Shown here piece after piece: positions 45,194 to 55,652 of a stretch of 64,000 bases of DNA. This stretch comes from Pseudarthrobacter phenanthrenivorans (GTDB lineage: Bacteria > Actinomycetota > Actinomycetes > Actinomycetales > Micrococcaceae). The notes below the pieces were generated by a model. The model was given only the letters and a program-made list of their open reading frames with translations, made no database searches and was not told the origin of the DNA. Positions within the stretch are counted from its first letter, which is position 1. Every line of letters starts with the position of its first letter. Where the stretch lies: NCBI RefSeq assembly GCF_000813845.1, contig NZ_JWTB01000012.1, forward strand, positions 62,001 through 126,000, in the 5' to 3' direction. A program made the position numbers and the translations under genes.

Positions 45194-47334
45194 CCAGGGC
45201 ACAGAAGCCCGAGATGCCGGCCGCGTACAAGGGCCTGGGCTACCACGAGCTGAACGCCATGCTGAACCTCTACGGTCCCAACGGCGAGATCCAGTTCGGC
45301 GCCGACCGCGAGGCCGCGCACCAGTACTTCCTGCAGCACGTAAACAACAACACCGTGTTCTTCCATGACCTGGAAGAGAAGCTCGACTACCTGGTGAAGA
45401 ACCAGTACTACGAGCGCGAGACGCTGGACCAGTACACGATGAACTTCATCCGTGAGCTGTTCAACCGCGCCTACAAGAAGAAGTTCCGCTTCGAGACCTT
45501 CCTGGGCGCCTTCAAGTTCTACACGTCCTACACGCTGAAGACGTTCGACGGCAAGCGCTACCTGGAGCGCTACGAGGACCGCGTGTGCATGGTGGCGCTG
45601 CACCTGGCGCGTGGCAACGAAGAACTTGCCAGCCGCCTGGTGGATGAAATCATCGACGGCCGCTTCCAGCCGGCGACGCCCACCTTCCTCAACGCCGGCA
45701 AGGCCCAGCGTGGCGAACTCGTCTCCTGCTTCCTGCTGCGCATCGAGGACAACATGGAGTCCATTGCCCGCGGCATCAACTCCGCGCTGCAGCTCTCCAA
45801 GCGCGGCGGCGGCGTGGCCCTGTCGCTGACCAACATCCGCGAGCATGGCGCGCCCATCAAGCAGATCGAGAACCAGTCCTCCGGTGTCATCCCCGTGATG
45901 AAGCTCCTCGAAGACAGCTTCTCCTACGCCAACCAGCTGGGTGCCCGCCAGGGCGCCGGGGCCGTGTACCTGCACGCCCACCACCCGGACATCTACCGGT
46001 TCCTGGACACCAAGCGGGAAAACGCGGACGAGAAGATCCGCATCAAGACCCTCTCGCTGGGCGTCGTCATCCCGGACATCACCTTTGAGCTGGCCAAGAA
46101 GAACGAGGACATGTACCTGTTCTCGCCGTACGACGTCGAACGCGTCTACGGCGTGCCCTTCTCCGACGTCTCGGTCACCGAGAAGTACTACGAGATGGTG
46201 GACGATTCGCGGATCAAGAAGACCAAGATCAGCGCCCGTGAGTTCTTCCAGACCCTCGCCGAGATCCAGTTCGAATCCGGCTACCCGTACATCATGTTCG
46301 AAGACACGGTGAACCGGGCCAACCCGATCGCCGGCAAGATCACCATGAGCAACCTCTGCTCCGAGATCCTGCAGGTCTCCACCCCGTCCCTGTACAACGA
46401 GGACCTGACGTACCAGACCGTGGGCAAGGACATCTCCTGCAACCTCGGGTCGATGAACATCGCCAAGACCATGGATTCGCCGAACTTTGGTGCCTCCATC
46501 GAAACGGCCATCCGCGCGCTCAGCGCGGTATCGGACATGTCCTACATCAACTCGGTGCCGTCCGTGGCCGAGGGCAACGCGAAGTCCCACGCAATCGGCC
46601 TGGGCCAGATGAACCTGCACGGCTACCTGGCACGGGAGCGGGTCCACTACGGCTCCGAAGAAGGCCTGGACTTCACCAACATCTACTTCTACACGGTGCT
46701 GTTCCACGCCCTGCAGGCGTCCAACAGGCTGGCCATCGAGACCGGCCAGAGGTTCGGCGGCTTTGAGAACTCCAAGTATGCGAGCGGCGAGTTCTTCGAC
46801 AAGTACACCGAGCAGGAATGGCTCCCGGAGACCGAGCGTGTCCGCGAACTCTTCGCGGGCCACCACATCCCCACCCAGGATGACTGGCGCGAGCTGAAGG
46901 CCTCCGTCATGGAGCACGGCATCTACAACCAGAACCTGCAGGCTGTCCCGCCCACGGGGTCGATCTCCTACATCAACAACTCGACGTCCTCCATCCACCC
47001 GGTGGCTGCCAAGATCGAGATCCGCAAGGAAGGCAAGATCGGCCGCGTCTACTACCCGGCCCCGTACCTCACCAACGACAACCTGGACTACTACCAGGAT
47101 GCGTACGAGATCGGCTACGAGAAGATCATCGACACCTACGCCGCTGCCACCCAGCACGTGGACCAGGGCCTGTCCCTGACGCTGTTCTTCAAGGACACCG
47201 CAACCACCCGCGACATCAACAAGGCCCAGATCTACGCCTGGCGCAAGGGCATCAAGACGCTCTACTACATCCGCCTCCGCCAGATGGCGCTGGAAGGGAC
47301 TGAGGTGGAGGGCTGCGTGAGCTGCGCCCTTTGA
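45163..47334 (+). CDS. nrdE: class Ib ribonucleoside-diphosphate reductase, alpha subunit
   Basis: Catalytic subunit making dNDPs. Of 723 residues, key ones are the redox cysteine in [15 protein letters not shown] near 190, the active-site triad region MSNLCSEIL near 395, [14 protein letters not shown] near 478, the radical-transfer tyrosines near 690, and the C-terminal GCVSCAL pair that is re-reduced by NrdH. The start is uncertain: TTG 45163, inside the end of nrdI with AAGGA ahead, gives [13 protein letters not shown] 45214 ([13 protein letters not shown]) would remove 17 residues. The frame continues upstream within nrdI and was not used. Confidence 0.95.
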   Translation: MDTTVADTEVTRAQKPEMPAAYKGLGYHELNAMLNLYGPNGEIQFGADREAAHQYFLQHVNNNTVFFHDLEEKLDYLVKNQYYERETLDQYTMNFIRELFNRAYKKKFRFETFLGAFKFYTSYTLKTFDGKRYLERYEDRVCMVALHLARGNEELASRLVDEIIDGRFQPATPTFLNAGKAQRGELVSCFLLRIEDNMESIARGINSALQLSKRGGGVALSLTNIREHGAPIKQIENQSSGVIPVMKLLEDSFSYANQLGARQGAGAVYLHAHHPDIYRFLDTKRENADEKIRIKTLSLGVVIPDITFELAKKNEDMYLFSPYDVERVYGVPFSDVSVTEKYYEMVDDSRIKKTKISAREFFQTLAEIQFESGYPYIMFEDTVNRANPIAGKITMSNLCSEILQVSTPSLYNEDLTYQTVGKDISCNLGSMNIAKTMDSPNFGASIETAIRALSAVSDMSYINSVPSVAEGNAKSHAIGLGQMNLHGYLARERVHYGSEEGLDFTNIYFYTVLFHALQASNRLAIETGQRFGGFENSKYASGEFFDKYTEQEWLPETERVRELFAGHHIPTQDDWRELKASVMEHGIYNQNLQAVPPTGSISYINNSTSSIHPVAAKIEIRKEGKIGRVYYPAPYLTNDNLDYYQDAYEIGYEKIIDTYAAATQHVDQGLSLTLFFKDTATTRDINKAQIYAWRKGIKTLYYIRLRQMALEGTEVEGCVSCAL

Positions 47335-47356
47335 TTGTAGTTTCAATCGAATCGTG

Positions 47357-47397
47357 AGCGTACGACGGCGGGCAACCGCCCGCCGTCGTACGCTTTA
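47357..47397 (+). terminator. perfect hairpin between nrdE and nrdF
   Basis: Seventeen-base arms (AGCGTACGACGGCGGGC and its complement) pair without mismatch around the loop AACC and are followed by TTT. It may act as a partial terminator, or it may stabilise the nrdHIE message and set the ratio of subunits. Confidence 0.65.
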
Positions 47398-47421
47398 ACT
47401 TAGAGAACCACCCAACAATGA

Positions 47422-48405
<984 letters not shown>

Positions 48406-48433
48406 AATCCTCCCCATATCTTCGTATCTGTGA

Positions 48434-48476
48434 ACAAGGGACTCTGCACGTCGAGTGCAGGGTCCCTTGTGCTTTT
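48434..48476 (+). terminator. terminator of nrdF
   Basis: Sixteen-base arms starting ACAAGGGACT pair with one wobble around GTCGA and are followed by GCTTTT. The next 145 bases, up to the end of the HNH gene, show no feature. Confidence 0.88.
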
Positions 48477-48620
48477 CAGGATCCAGGGGCTTGCAGGCGC
48501 CAGCGAACACCATCCTGCGACCCTCGGAACGCCGATGAAACCCAGCCGTCCGCGCGGTCCGTTGGGAGCCTATCCAGCACTGGGAAACGCGTGCAGGCAT
48601 TCTTCTCCCACGGAGGGTGG

Positions 48621-50067
48621 TCAGTGAAGATGGTCCACTGTCCCGTCCGGCTTCGTGGGCATGCGTGGGTAAGGCGGTTGCCGTTGTCCACCTCGTGGCC
48701 GGACTGAAGGCGGCCATTGGGCTGGTTCCCAGTCCTGATGTTCGCTTTTGTAAATGCGCCCTGAGGGTGAGATCCAGCCGGGCGGCCCATCCTTGGTCGC
48801 ACTCGTTGGTTTCCAACCAGCGACGTGTTTGAGCCTGTGATGTTTGGGGCAGGGCTGTCCCAGGTTGCTGATCCCGGTGGATCCGCCGTGGTGCCAGGCC
48901 AGGAGGTGATCTGCCTCATTGTCGAGGGAATGGTTGCTGCAGCCGGGGAAGGGGCATTTTCCGTCGCGCAGCCGCAGCCAGTTCCTGATGGGCTTGGTGA
49001 GCCGATAACTCGTGCGGCCGATTTCCAAGGGTGCCCCGTCCCTTGGATCCACGAGGACCCGATGGAATGAGTCCGCCCCATTGGCTACAAGCTTCCGTGC
49101 CATTGAAGGAGGAATGGGACCGTACCCATCCAGCATCGCCGGTTCTTCGGTTAACCCCAGCAGGGAGAAGACTGGAACGGTAACCAGTACTTCCGTCCTG
49201 GGGGTGGGGACCTCGGCATTGCCGGATGCCCCCATCCCGGCACCCGTTTCGCCGCCACCGTGTCGGAGGGCTGCCGCTGCGAACGCGTCTACGCGTAGTT
49301 GCGTGAGGGTCCTGTCTTCGTGGGGACCTTGCAGACCGCGGGCGATGGCGGTATATCGGTTCCAGATCGCATTTGCCTGGTCGGCGGGAAGGTAAGCCGA
49401 TAGTCGGGCCATGCCATCCTGTTCCGGGGCGTATTCCAGGCAATCGGTCCTGTGCACCTTTGATGTGCCGTTTCTCGATGCTGTCCGGATGGTGGCGTTC
49501 CCGCCAGATCCTGACTTTCCGCCGGAATCTATAGGCTGGCATCTCACCAGCCGGGCAGTTGCCGTCAGCATTGCATACGTCCGGGTGGAGGAAGTGTGAT
49601 TCCAGTGCCCCTGCGGCCTCGCAGTCAAGGGTTGCGGTTTCGTCCACCATCACTCGGGCGTGATGCCACGACACGTTCCCGGCATGCAGGGCTGCCATGG
49701 TTCGTGGCAGGGACGTTGACAGGGCATAGGACTGGGCCAGTAGAGCGCCCGCTGCCCGGTCGCCGATGGCGAGTACACACCCCACCTCCGCAGCGATGGC
49801 CATTTCCTGCGCTTGAACCGGCCTGCCGGCTGGAGCCGCGGAGCGTGCGGAGTCGGCGTACGTAGCAACTGCCGCCGATTTCAAGGCCGCGACCCGGGCC
49901 TCCGTACGTGCAACCCCGGCCAGGATGTCCAGACAGGCGTCAGCGACGGCGGCCAGTGGATCAGCCGCTGAGGGATTCCCGTAACGGGACTGATTAACCT
50001 CTGTGCGGAGCAGGGCTATGGCGGTGTCGATCACCTCAAAAGCCTCAACCACCGCTTCGCTTGCCAT
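48621..50067 (-). pseudogene. DUF222 / HNH endonuclease domain protein, frameshifted
   Basis: Two minus-strand reading frames together form one 13E12-repeat-type protein. The N-terminal part (from ATG 50067, MASEAVVEAFEVIDTAIALL) is the DUF222 region, in frame down to EKRHIK. The continuation VHRTDCLEYAPEQDGMARL lies in another frame and runs to the HNH motif (CPFPGCSNHSLDNEADHLL, then WHHGGSTGISNL and CPKHHRLKH). Removing one base of the CC at 49457-49458 joins them as HIKVHRTDCLEY. So there is one extra base, by mutation or by sequencing error. The family is multi-copy in actinobacteria; a DNA-cleaving role is assumed from the HNH motif only. Confidence 0.85.
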
Positions 50068-50299
50068 GTGTTCATTATGAAAGGTGGGTCTGACATTCTA
50101 TTGGTGCCTCCTTGTTACCCAGTAATGCACCAGCGGCAGCAAGATCATCGAAAGCGAAACGCGGCGGCGGGCATCCTGTGATCCCCTTGTCCCGGGGCCA
50201 GGACCTCAACTCGACCGCTATGCCCAAACGGGGAATGCAGTAGCAATCGCAAACCATGGAGGTGACCATCCTCAAACTCATGGATGGTCACCTGGAAAT

Positions 50300-50392
50300 G
50301 TCGCCGACGATCTGGTTGAGGACGCAAACATGTTCCACCACGACCTACTTGGCGGCAACCATCCCGCCAACCACGTCACCTTTCCTGGCTGA
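50300..50392 (+). pseudogene. decayed C-terminal fragment related to the 94-residue protein at 56321
   Basis: In one frame the DNA reads VADDLVEDANM then FHHDLLGGNHPANHVTFPG and a stop. The intact protein 6 kb away ends FHHDLLGADNPAGYFTVPG followed by its stop: 13 of 19 residues agree and the C-termini coincide. The frame upstream to 50126 is open but has no ATG and no further likeness. It is probably a gene remnant between the HNH gene and the small Cys/His gene. Apart from it I see no gene in 50068-50510. Confidence 0.55.
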
Positions 50393-50510
50393 GGCTTGCT
50401 CCTGCTGGTCCTGAAACCGATGAAGGGCCAGTATTTGCCGGTGCCGGCCGGAGTGAAGCAGGGCCATCATTAGATTGCAGAGCAGCTCACTGCACGGATC
50501 GGAGTAGGCC

Positions 50511-50690
50511 ATGTTTGGGGTTCTGTTGTGCAAGCTGAATATCAGCCATAAATGGCACGTTGAACACGCCGAAGACGGCAGCTTGTATAAGCGCTGCCTC
50601 CGCTGCGGAAAGGACGATGATGAGCGCCAAAGAGGAGGAGGGGAGTTCAGTGGCTGGGTAGGACCAGTCGGAGGAGGCGGGATAGGTTAG
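50511..50690 (+). CDS. 59-residue Cys/His protein, possible zinc-binding
   Basis: ATG 50511 has GGAG seven bases ahead. The protein begins MFGVLLCKLNISHKWHVEH and continues with AEDGSLYKRCLRCGKDDDE, then a Gly-rich tail (GWVGPVGGGGIG). Cys7, the histidines near 13, 16 and 19, and the CLRC pair at 29-32 form a C-x5-H...C-x2-C pattern like a small zinc ribbon. Short actinobacterial proteins with a C-LxxHxW-Y-CxRCGK pattern exist, as I recall them; function unknown. It is too short to be found by length filters and lies in otherwise featureless DNA. The following 197 bases (50691-50887) hold nothing I can assign. Confidence 0.6.
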   Translation: MFGVLLCKLNISHKWHVEHAEDGSLYKRCLRCGKDDDERQRGGGEFSGWVGPVGGGGIG

Positions 50691-50887
50691 ATCTCCGTCC
50701 GTAGACAGCGCGATTTCATCACTCTTCCCGGTTTGGCAACACCCCTCTGTGTCCCTGGAGCGTGGCTCGAATCCCTAAATGAACTAGCCGACATCCGGGG
50801 ACTGCCGTGGGGTAGATCTGTCCGCACGTTCCAGGGTCCGCGAAGGCCGTCATTTTCTATTTGTCAGATAGGGATGGGCGTGATTCA

Positions 50888-52063
50888 TCAGTCTGCCGGC
50901 TTGCAGAGGCGATCCAGGGCCTCGTTGAGAGTCGACTCCATCCGACGGTTCAAGAAACTGCGCTTCTCCTCACTGGCTGGGTCCTCGAGTCCGGTCGGCA
51001 ACGGTGGCACCGTCACGGTCATCGTTGCCTGGTACCGCCCATCAGCGCTGCTGACGGCTGTCGTTTGATGGCCCCAGAGCGAGCCGAGACCCTCGTATCT
51101 CGACTCCTTGGAGCACCCGTCCGCATGCTCCCACATGCCCAACCCGTAGGGCGCGAAACCAGGGCTGGTCTTCATTTCCTTCAGCGATGCCGACGAGACC
51201 GCCCGGCCGGTGAAGAGCGCGGACATAAAACGATTCACGTCTTCGACAGTGGACGTCGCCCCTCCAGCCGGGTTACCCGCCCAAGCGGTGTTGTCCGTGA
51301 CGTCTACCCGCTCTCCTCGGATGGTGGCATATCCGTGGAGAAGTCCGGGCACGGTGAGGTCGACGGGTTTCAGGCTCGTATTCTTCAACCCGAGCGGTTC
51401 AAAGACCTCCTCCTGCATGACCTGGGTGAACGGCTCGTGCCGAAGTTCCTGTATCAGGAGGCCGAGGGCAAGGTAGTTCGTATTCGAGTACTTGAAAGTT
51501 CCGACGCTGGCTGCGGGCCAGGGGAGAGTCCCAGCCAACTTCAACCCACTCTCCATTGTCAGCTTTTGGGAGATCAATGGGCGGAAGTCGACATCCTGTG
51601 GCCCCGCCTCGTTGACCTCGGGCATGCCGGACGTATGACTGAGCAGCTGCCTGACGGTAATTGGCGCCGGCGGCTTGAGCGCCGACGTGAATCCAGGTAT
51701 CACGTCATTGACAGGGTCGTCGAGATCGATGAGATGGTCCTCTACGAGCTTCAACACCGCCACCGCTGTCATCGTTTTAGTGACGCTGCCGATCTGTATC
51801 CGGTCCGTTGGCTGCGCGGGCGTTCTGGATTCAAGATCGCGGACGCCATAGGCCTTCGACCACTCGCCCTCGGGCCAGCGGATCTGGACGACGGCGGCCG
51901 CCGCCCCCTCGTCGAGGAACAGCTCGACCTGATTTTCCAGAAAAGCGAAGGGGCTCGGTGAGCTTGATGACGGCGCGGGCTCATCGGTGGAATAGGTACA
52001 GCCAGGCACAAGGAGGACGGCAGCAAGGGTCGCCAGCATCCAGTAGGGACTTTTCGTTTTCAT
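50888..52063 (-). CDS. serine hydrolase lipoprotein (beta-lactamase/class C PBP fold)
   Basis: 391 residues. The signal peptide ends in a lipobox (LLVPGC, Cys22), so the enzyme is on the outer face of the membrane. The catalytic serine-lysine motif is S93-V-T-K96 (IGSVTKTM), the Tyr motif is YSNTNY near residue 190, and the third motif is the variant WGHQTTAV near 345. It resembles D-alanyl-D-alanine carboxypeptidase/esterase-type class C enzymes; substrate unknown and beta-lactam resistance not implied. The frame extends 18 codons upstream, but ATG 52063 gives a proper signal peptide. The 276 bases between it and the DUF4259 gene hold no clear feature. Confidence 0.9.
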   Translation of the reverse strand: MKTKSPYWMLATLAAVLLVPGCTYSTDEPAPSSSSPSPFAFLENQVELFLDEGAAAAVVQIRWPEGEWSKAYGVRDLESRTPAQPTDRIQIGSVTKTMTAVAVLKLVEDHLIDLDDPVNDVIPGFTSALKPPAPITVRQLLSHTSGMPEVNEAGPQDVDFRPLISQKLTMESGLKLAGTLPWPAASVGTFKYSNTNYLALGLLIQELRHEPFTQVMQEEVFEPLGLKNTSLKPVDLTVPGLLHGYATIRGERVDVTDNTAWAGNPAGGATSTVEDVNRFMSALFTGRAVSSASLKEMKTSPGFAPYGLGMWEHADGCSKESRYEGLGSLWGHQTTAVSSADGRYQATMTVTVPPLPTGLEDPASEEKRSFLNRRMESTLNEALDRLCKPAD

Positions 52064-52339
52064 TGCGGCAGCTGCTCGGGACGAGATGACAGATTTTGGC
52101 CGCTTGCGGCACCACATCCGGCCAGACCTGCAACGGCACCGCCGTCCCAGCTCCTAAATTGTATGACTGGTCGACGTGACGGAGAAGTATCGCGCACAAG
52201 AACCGCGCCACACGGTTCCGGACAGTAGCGGCTATCGAACCAACGGGTGGGCTCGGGCACGCCCGCCTCATCGTGGCGAGTGACGAGCATCTTGTATCGT
52301 CTGGCATATTGGTGCCAGCAACCAGATACCGAAAGGGCA

Positions 52340-52744
52340 ATGATGGGCGCATGGGGTTACCTGCCGTTTGAGAACGACGACGCGCTGGACTGGCTGGACG
52401 AACTCGAGGCCGGCGGTGCGGACGTCATCCGCAAGGCGCTTTCGCAGGTGAGTGACAGATACGTCGAGGCGCCGGAAGGGGCGGTTGCTGTCGCCGCCGC
52501 GGAAGTTGCCTCAGCCAGCCAGGGCAACCCACTGGGAGAGCTCCCGGAGAACGTCGCTGACTGGGTGACAGCCCACGGGGCGGAAATCACCCCCGAGGAC
52601 GTGGAAATGGCGCTGGAAGCGGTCGAACGGGTTGCGGGGGAAAGGTCCGAGCTGGCCGAGCTGTGGGACGACGCCGACGAACCCGAGTGGCGGGAATCCC
52701 TCACAGACCTCGCAGAGAGGCTGCGCGGGTCGCTAACGGCATGA
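52340..52744 (+). CDS. DUF4259 protein
   Basis: 134 residues, acidic and soluble, opening MMGAWGYLPFENDDALDWLDEL, the DUF4259 signature (MGAWG...FxNDxAxDWxxDL). Further conserved parts are VAAAEVASASQGNPLGELP and a helical C-terminus rich in Glu (LAELWDDADEPEWRESL). GAAAGGG lies five bases before ATG 52340; ATG 52343 is an equal alternative. Function unknown. Its stop overlaps the start of the next gene. Confidence 0.88.
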   Translation: MMGAWGYLPFENDDALDWLDELEAGGADVIRKALSQVSDRYVEAPEGAVAVAAAEVASASQGNPLGELPENVADWVTAHGAEITPEDVEMALEAVERVAGERSELAELWDDADEPEWRESLTDLAERLRGSLTA

Positions 52745-53139
52745 GCACGGTGGACATCAAAGGCAAAGGCACCATGGAATTGTCCAATGGCGTCCTTATC
52801 CTGCGCTGGAAGCGGGGGGCATACGTCGGCATTGACGTAGCGAGGGCCGCTCTTGAAGCGATCTCCGCCCTGGGGCGTGGCAACAGGCTGCCGATGCTGG
52901 TCGAAATCCAGGGTGTGACCCACTCGGCAGCCGCTCGAAAAGTCTTTCCTGACCCGTCCAGCGTCTCCCGTATGGCGCTCTTGGGCTCTTCTCCCGTGGA
53001 TCGGGTGGTCGCCATGTTCCGCTTGCCTCTCCTGCCGGCCGGGTTTCCCATCCGGTATTTCACATCTGCGGACAAAGCAATGGCGTGGTTGCTTGAACCA
53101 TCGGGGGAGCCGGGCGCTGAGCCGGGAAGCAGCCGCTAG
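52741..53139 (+). CDS. STAS/SpoIIAA-like domain protein
   Basis: 132 residues. The segment [20 protein letters not shown], then [20 protein letters not shown], and [14 protein letters not shown] near the C-terminus give the beta-alpha order of STAS/SEC14-like small domains that are multi-copy in Arthrobacter. The phosphorylatable serine of anti-sigma-factor antagonists is not evident. ATG overlaps the DUF4259 stop (ATGA), so the two are co-translated. Its end overlaps the opposing AAA gene by four bases. Confidence 0.7.
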   Translation: MSTVDIKGKGTMELSNGVLILRWKRGAYVGIDVARAALEAISALGRGNRLPMLVEIQGVTHSAAARKVFPDPSSVSRMALLGSSPVDRVVAMFRLPLLPAGFPIRYFTSADKAMAWLLEPSGEPGAEPGSSR

Positions 53140-54170
53140 ACCAGCCAGCGCCACCAGCGCGGCTGCTCCGGTTCCGGCGTCGGTTCCGGCTCCGGCTCCT
53201 CGCCCAGGGCCAGTGCGGCCTCGACGATGTCGTCAGCGGTAAGCGTCATCACGGCCTCGCGGTCGAGCGCGTCCAGGCTCTGTTCCTCATCGCGCGACAA
53301 CCGCAGCGCTTGGCGGTTGAGCGCCTGCTCGAATAAGGTGCGGGCGAACCGGGCGTTGCCGGAGTCTTCGCCCGCGTGGAGCCCGGTGAAGATACGGCGG
53401 AGCATGTGGTCCGCACCCGGCTCCAACATGTACTCGTGCTGGGCGAGCATCTGGTGGAAGATCGTCTGGAGTGCGTCCACGGAGTAATCGGGAAAGGTGA
53501 TCTCCCGGGCAAAGCGGGAGCGCAGGCCGGGGTTCGAGAGCAGGAAGGACTCCATCAGCGCCGGGTAACCTGCCACGATCACCACCAGACGGTGCCGGTG
53601 GTCTTCCATCCGCTTCAGCAGGACCTCGATAGCCTCCGGGCCGAAATCCATCCGGCCGTCCTCGGGGGCCAACGCGTAGGCCTCATCGATGAACAGGACA
53701 CCATCCAAGGCGCGCCGGATCACCCGGTCCGTCTTGATGGCGGTCTGGCCGACGTACTGCCCCACCAGGCCCGAACGGTCCACCTCGACCAGGTGGCCCT
53801 TCTGCAGCAGGCCGACTGCACGGTACATCTCGGCCAGGAGCCGAGCCACGGTGGTTTTGCCCGTGCCCGGGTTTCCGAGGAATACCAGATGCTGTGACGT
53901 GGCCACCTCCGGCAGGCCGTGCGCCTTACGGCGTGCCTGGACCTGGAGTAGTGCGACGAGGGCCCGGACCTGTTCCTTCACCGTTTCCAGCCCGACCAGC
54001 GCGTCGAGCTCGGCCTGCAGTTCGGACAGCGATCGGGCCGGTCCTGGCCTTGTACCGATAAGATCACCGACCAGGTCGTCCACCCGCTCCGAGCCGGGCA
54101 GCTTGAGCTGATCGGCCAGATGGCCGATGGTTTCGCGCAGGTCATCGAGCGGTTTTCGGCTGGCAGCCAT
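53136..54170 (-). CDS. AAA+ ATPase of the CbbX/SpoVK type
   Basis: 344 residues, cytosolic. An N-terminal helical part (1-50) precedes [20 protein letters not shown]. Walker A is [18 protein letters not shown] near 97-114, the pore motif is [12 protein letters not shown] near 128, Walker B is [12 protein letters not shown] near 153, and the sensor/arginine region is [17 protein letters not shown] near 213. This is the layout of CbbX and of the ATPase part of EccA. No Rubisco or type VII secretion genes are in the window, so the target protein is unknown. C-terminus Pro/Glu-rich, ending PRWWRWLV. Confidence 0.9.
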   Translation of the reverse strand: MAASRKPLDDLRETIGHLADQLKLPGSERVDDLVGDLIGTRPGPARSLSELQAELDALVGLETVKEQVRALVALLQVQARRKAHGLPEVATSQHLVFLGNPGTGKTTVARLLAEMYRAVGLLQKGHLVEVDRSGLVGQYVGQTAIKTDRVIRRALDGVLFIDEAYALAPEDGRMDFGPEAIEVLLKRMEDHRHRLVVIVAGYPALMESFLLSNPGLRSRFAREITFPDYSVDALQTIFHQMLAQHEYMLEPGADHMLRRIFTGLHAGEDSGNARFARTLFEQALNRQALRLSRDEEQSLDALDREAVMTLTADDIVEAALALGEEPEPEPTPEPEQPRWWRWLV

Positions 54171-54241
54171 GCAACCACTGTAGTACCCGACGCCCGGCCG
54201 TGGGGGAGTCGGCGCAAGGTTCCCGCGACGTAGGGGTCTTC

Positions 54242-54421
54242 TCAGGAGGCGCCCAGCGACGTTTGGGATTCCCTCTCATCGGCCCCTTGGATTTTCCGGC
54301 TCCTGACGTCCGCAGGCGGCCGTCGGCGGGTTTTGGCCAAGGCAACCAGCAAGGTCAGGATGGTGCCCATCCAGGCAAGCCCGGTGAGGAACACCAGGCA
54401 GATCGCCGCTAAGGGGTGCAT
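54242..54421 (-). CDS. 59-residue single-span membrane protein
   Basis: The frame starts [19 protein letters not shown], continues [17 protein letters not shown] and ends in a polar tail ([12 protein letters not shown]). It has one long hydrophobic segment (about 4-30) followed by positive charges, so the tail should face the cytoplasm. There is no Shine-Dalgarno, but TAGACT ends exactly six bases before the ATG, the leaderless pattern used elsewhere in the window, which supports a real gene. Function unknown. Confidence 0.55.
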   Translation of the reverse strand: MHPLAAICLVFLTGLAWMGTILTLLVALAKTRRRPPADVRSRKIQGADERESQTSLGAS

Positions 54422-54521
54422 GGCGAAAGTCTAGGACTGAAGGACTGGGAGAAACGGGTGAAACTCCGCACTGTCAGCTCGAAAATATAAGCTCCTAACG
54501 GGTGGTTGGTCCCAGGATGCG

Positions 54522-54557
54522 GAAAGGGTGCGCCCCGTTCGCTGAGCGCACCCTTTC
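54522..54557. terminator. hairpin between small membrane gene and APH-like gene
   Basis: GAAAGGGTGCGC and GCGCACCCTTTC (12 bases each, perfect) around a 12-base loop, with no T tract. It may be a terminator or an insulating structure between divergent genes. The nearby AAGCATGCTT palindrome (54601-54610) could be an operator. Confidence 0.4.
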
Positions 54558-54648
54558 GATTCCCCTCGCAGTCGCATCCCCATCCGACTGGATCCATCAT
54601 AAGCATGCTTAGCATGTGTCGCGCAAGCACCTGAAGGCCGTCCGCTCC

Positions 54649-54654
54649 TAAAAT
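54649..54654 (+). promoter_or_regulatory. -10 hexamer of a leaderless promoter
   Basis: TAAAAT ends six bases before the GTG start of the APH-like gene, with no Shine-Dalgarno. Confidence 0.55.
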
Positions 54655-54660
54655 GGATGG

Positions 54661-55584
54661 GTGAACCTTTCGCATCTCGGTGCACCGATCGGGCCGATGA
54701 CTCGGGTCCACGGCGGCTTCGCCAACCGGATGTACCGGCTCGATACCGACCAGGGGTCGTTCGCCGTGAAGGAGCTGAACCTTCACGACCGCCGTTGGAC
54801 GTATCGGGTTGAGGACGTGTTCAGGTTTGAGCGGGCCGCCTTCGCTGCCGGCATTCCGATGCCGGAGCCGGTCTCGGCCAGCCACTCCACGCTCGTCCAC
54901 CGATGGGTGGAAGGTGAGACGGTGCCCGAAGCGCCGGTGTCCGCGGCGTATGCCTTTGAAATCGGTGAGGTCCTCGCCCGTATCCATGCGCTCGACGTCC
55001 CGTGGACCTCGACGCCGTTCGAGGACCACGCGCCACGGGATTGGTCCGAGCTCGCGGCGCGGGCGGCGGCGACCGGACAGCCGTGGGCAGACGGGCTGGC
55101 CTCCCAGGTGGGGACCTTCGACGCGATTGCCCATTTCGTCGACGCCTGCGAACGGCCAGGCCCCGTCGTGCTGACCCACAGGGACATCCAACCGTGGAAC
55201 CTGCTGGCCCGGGAGGGCCGGCCCGTGGTGCTCGACTGGGAGCTCGCCGGGATGCTCGACCTGTCCGGCGAGCTCGGTTCCACCGCGCTGGGCCTCGCGA
55301 AAGGACCTGGCGTCGATGACATCAGGCCCGGCATCTTCCGCTCCGTCCTTGACGGCTACGTGGCGGGGGGTGGAGTGCTGCCGCGGCCAGGTCCAAGCTG
55401 GTTCGTGTACATGATCGGCGGTTGGCTGGGGCATATGCGGTGGAATATCCTGCGGTGCCTCGCCGGTGTCGAGGCGCCCACCGGTCCTTCGCTCGCGCTG
55501 TCGCACGAGTCTGTGTGCAACGGAGTGACCGGCCTCGCGGCCCTGTTCGGCCGACTTCCGGAGTTGGAGGGCCTGCTCGACTGA
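54661..55584 (+). CDS. aminoglycoside phosphotransferase (APH)/choline kinase family protein
   Basis: 307 residues, protein-kinase-like fold. Visible are a glycine loop at residues 15-25 (MTRVHGGFANRMYRL), the ATP-binding lysine in FAVKELN near 40, the catalytic loop LTHRDIQPWNLL near 173 (HxDxxxxN form) and the metal-binding LDWELAGM near 190. The family phosphorylates many small molecules, so the substrate cannot be stated and drug resistance should not be assumed. GTG start without Shine-Dalgarno; leaderless promoter. Stand-alone gene. Confidence 0.88.
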   Translation: MNLSHLGAPIGPMTRVHGGFANRMYRLDTDQGSFAVKELNLHDRRWTYRVEDVFRFERAAFAAGIPMPEPVSASHSTLVHRWVEGETVPEAPVSAAYAFEIGEVLARIHALDVPWTSTPFEDHAPRDWSELAARAAATGQPWADGLASQVGTFDAIAHFVDACERPGPVVLTHRDIQPWNLLAREGRPVVLDWELAGMLDLSGELGSTALGLAKGPGVDDIRPGIFRSVLDGYVAGGGVLPRPGPSWFVYMIGGWLGHMRWNILRCLAGVEAPTGPSLALSHESVCNGVTGLAALFGRLPELEGLLD

Positions 55585-55652
55585 CACCTGCCTCCATGCG
55601 CGGGACAGGTCGTTCGATGCGCTCCTTGGGAAGATGGGCAGCCAAGCGGGAG

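Noticed and set aside
45097..47346. 749-codon minus-strand frame opposite nrdE
   Set aside because: Exactly antisense to the conserved nrdE, rich in Val/Gly/Leu/Asp with no family likeness; third-position GC creates it.
48621..50067. HNH gene as part of a homing intron or mobile element
   Set aside because: No intron boundaries, inverted repeats or target-site duplication are seen; DUF222/HNH genes are free-standing and multi-copy in actinobacteria.
50145..50327. Minus-strand 60-codon frame with GLRLLLHSPFGHSGRVEV
   Set aside because: It looked somewhat protein-like, but has no ribosome binding site and overlaps the better supported relic on the other strand.
53136..54170. AAA ATPase as CbbX of a Rubisco operon or EccA of a type VII secretion locus
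   Set aside because: No Rubisco, EccB-E, EsxA/B or PE/PPE genes lie in the window; only the ATPase subfamily can be stated.
54661..55584. APH-like gene as an aminoglycoside resistance determinant
   Set aside because: Only the general kinase motifs are present; the family is broad and nothing nearby suggests a resistance cassette.
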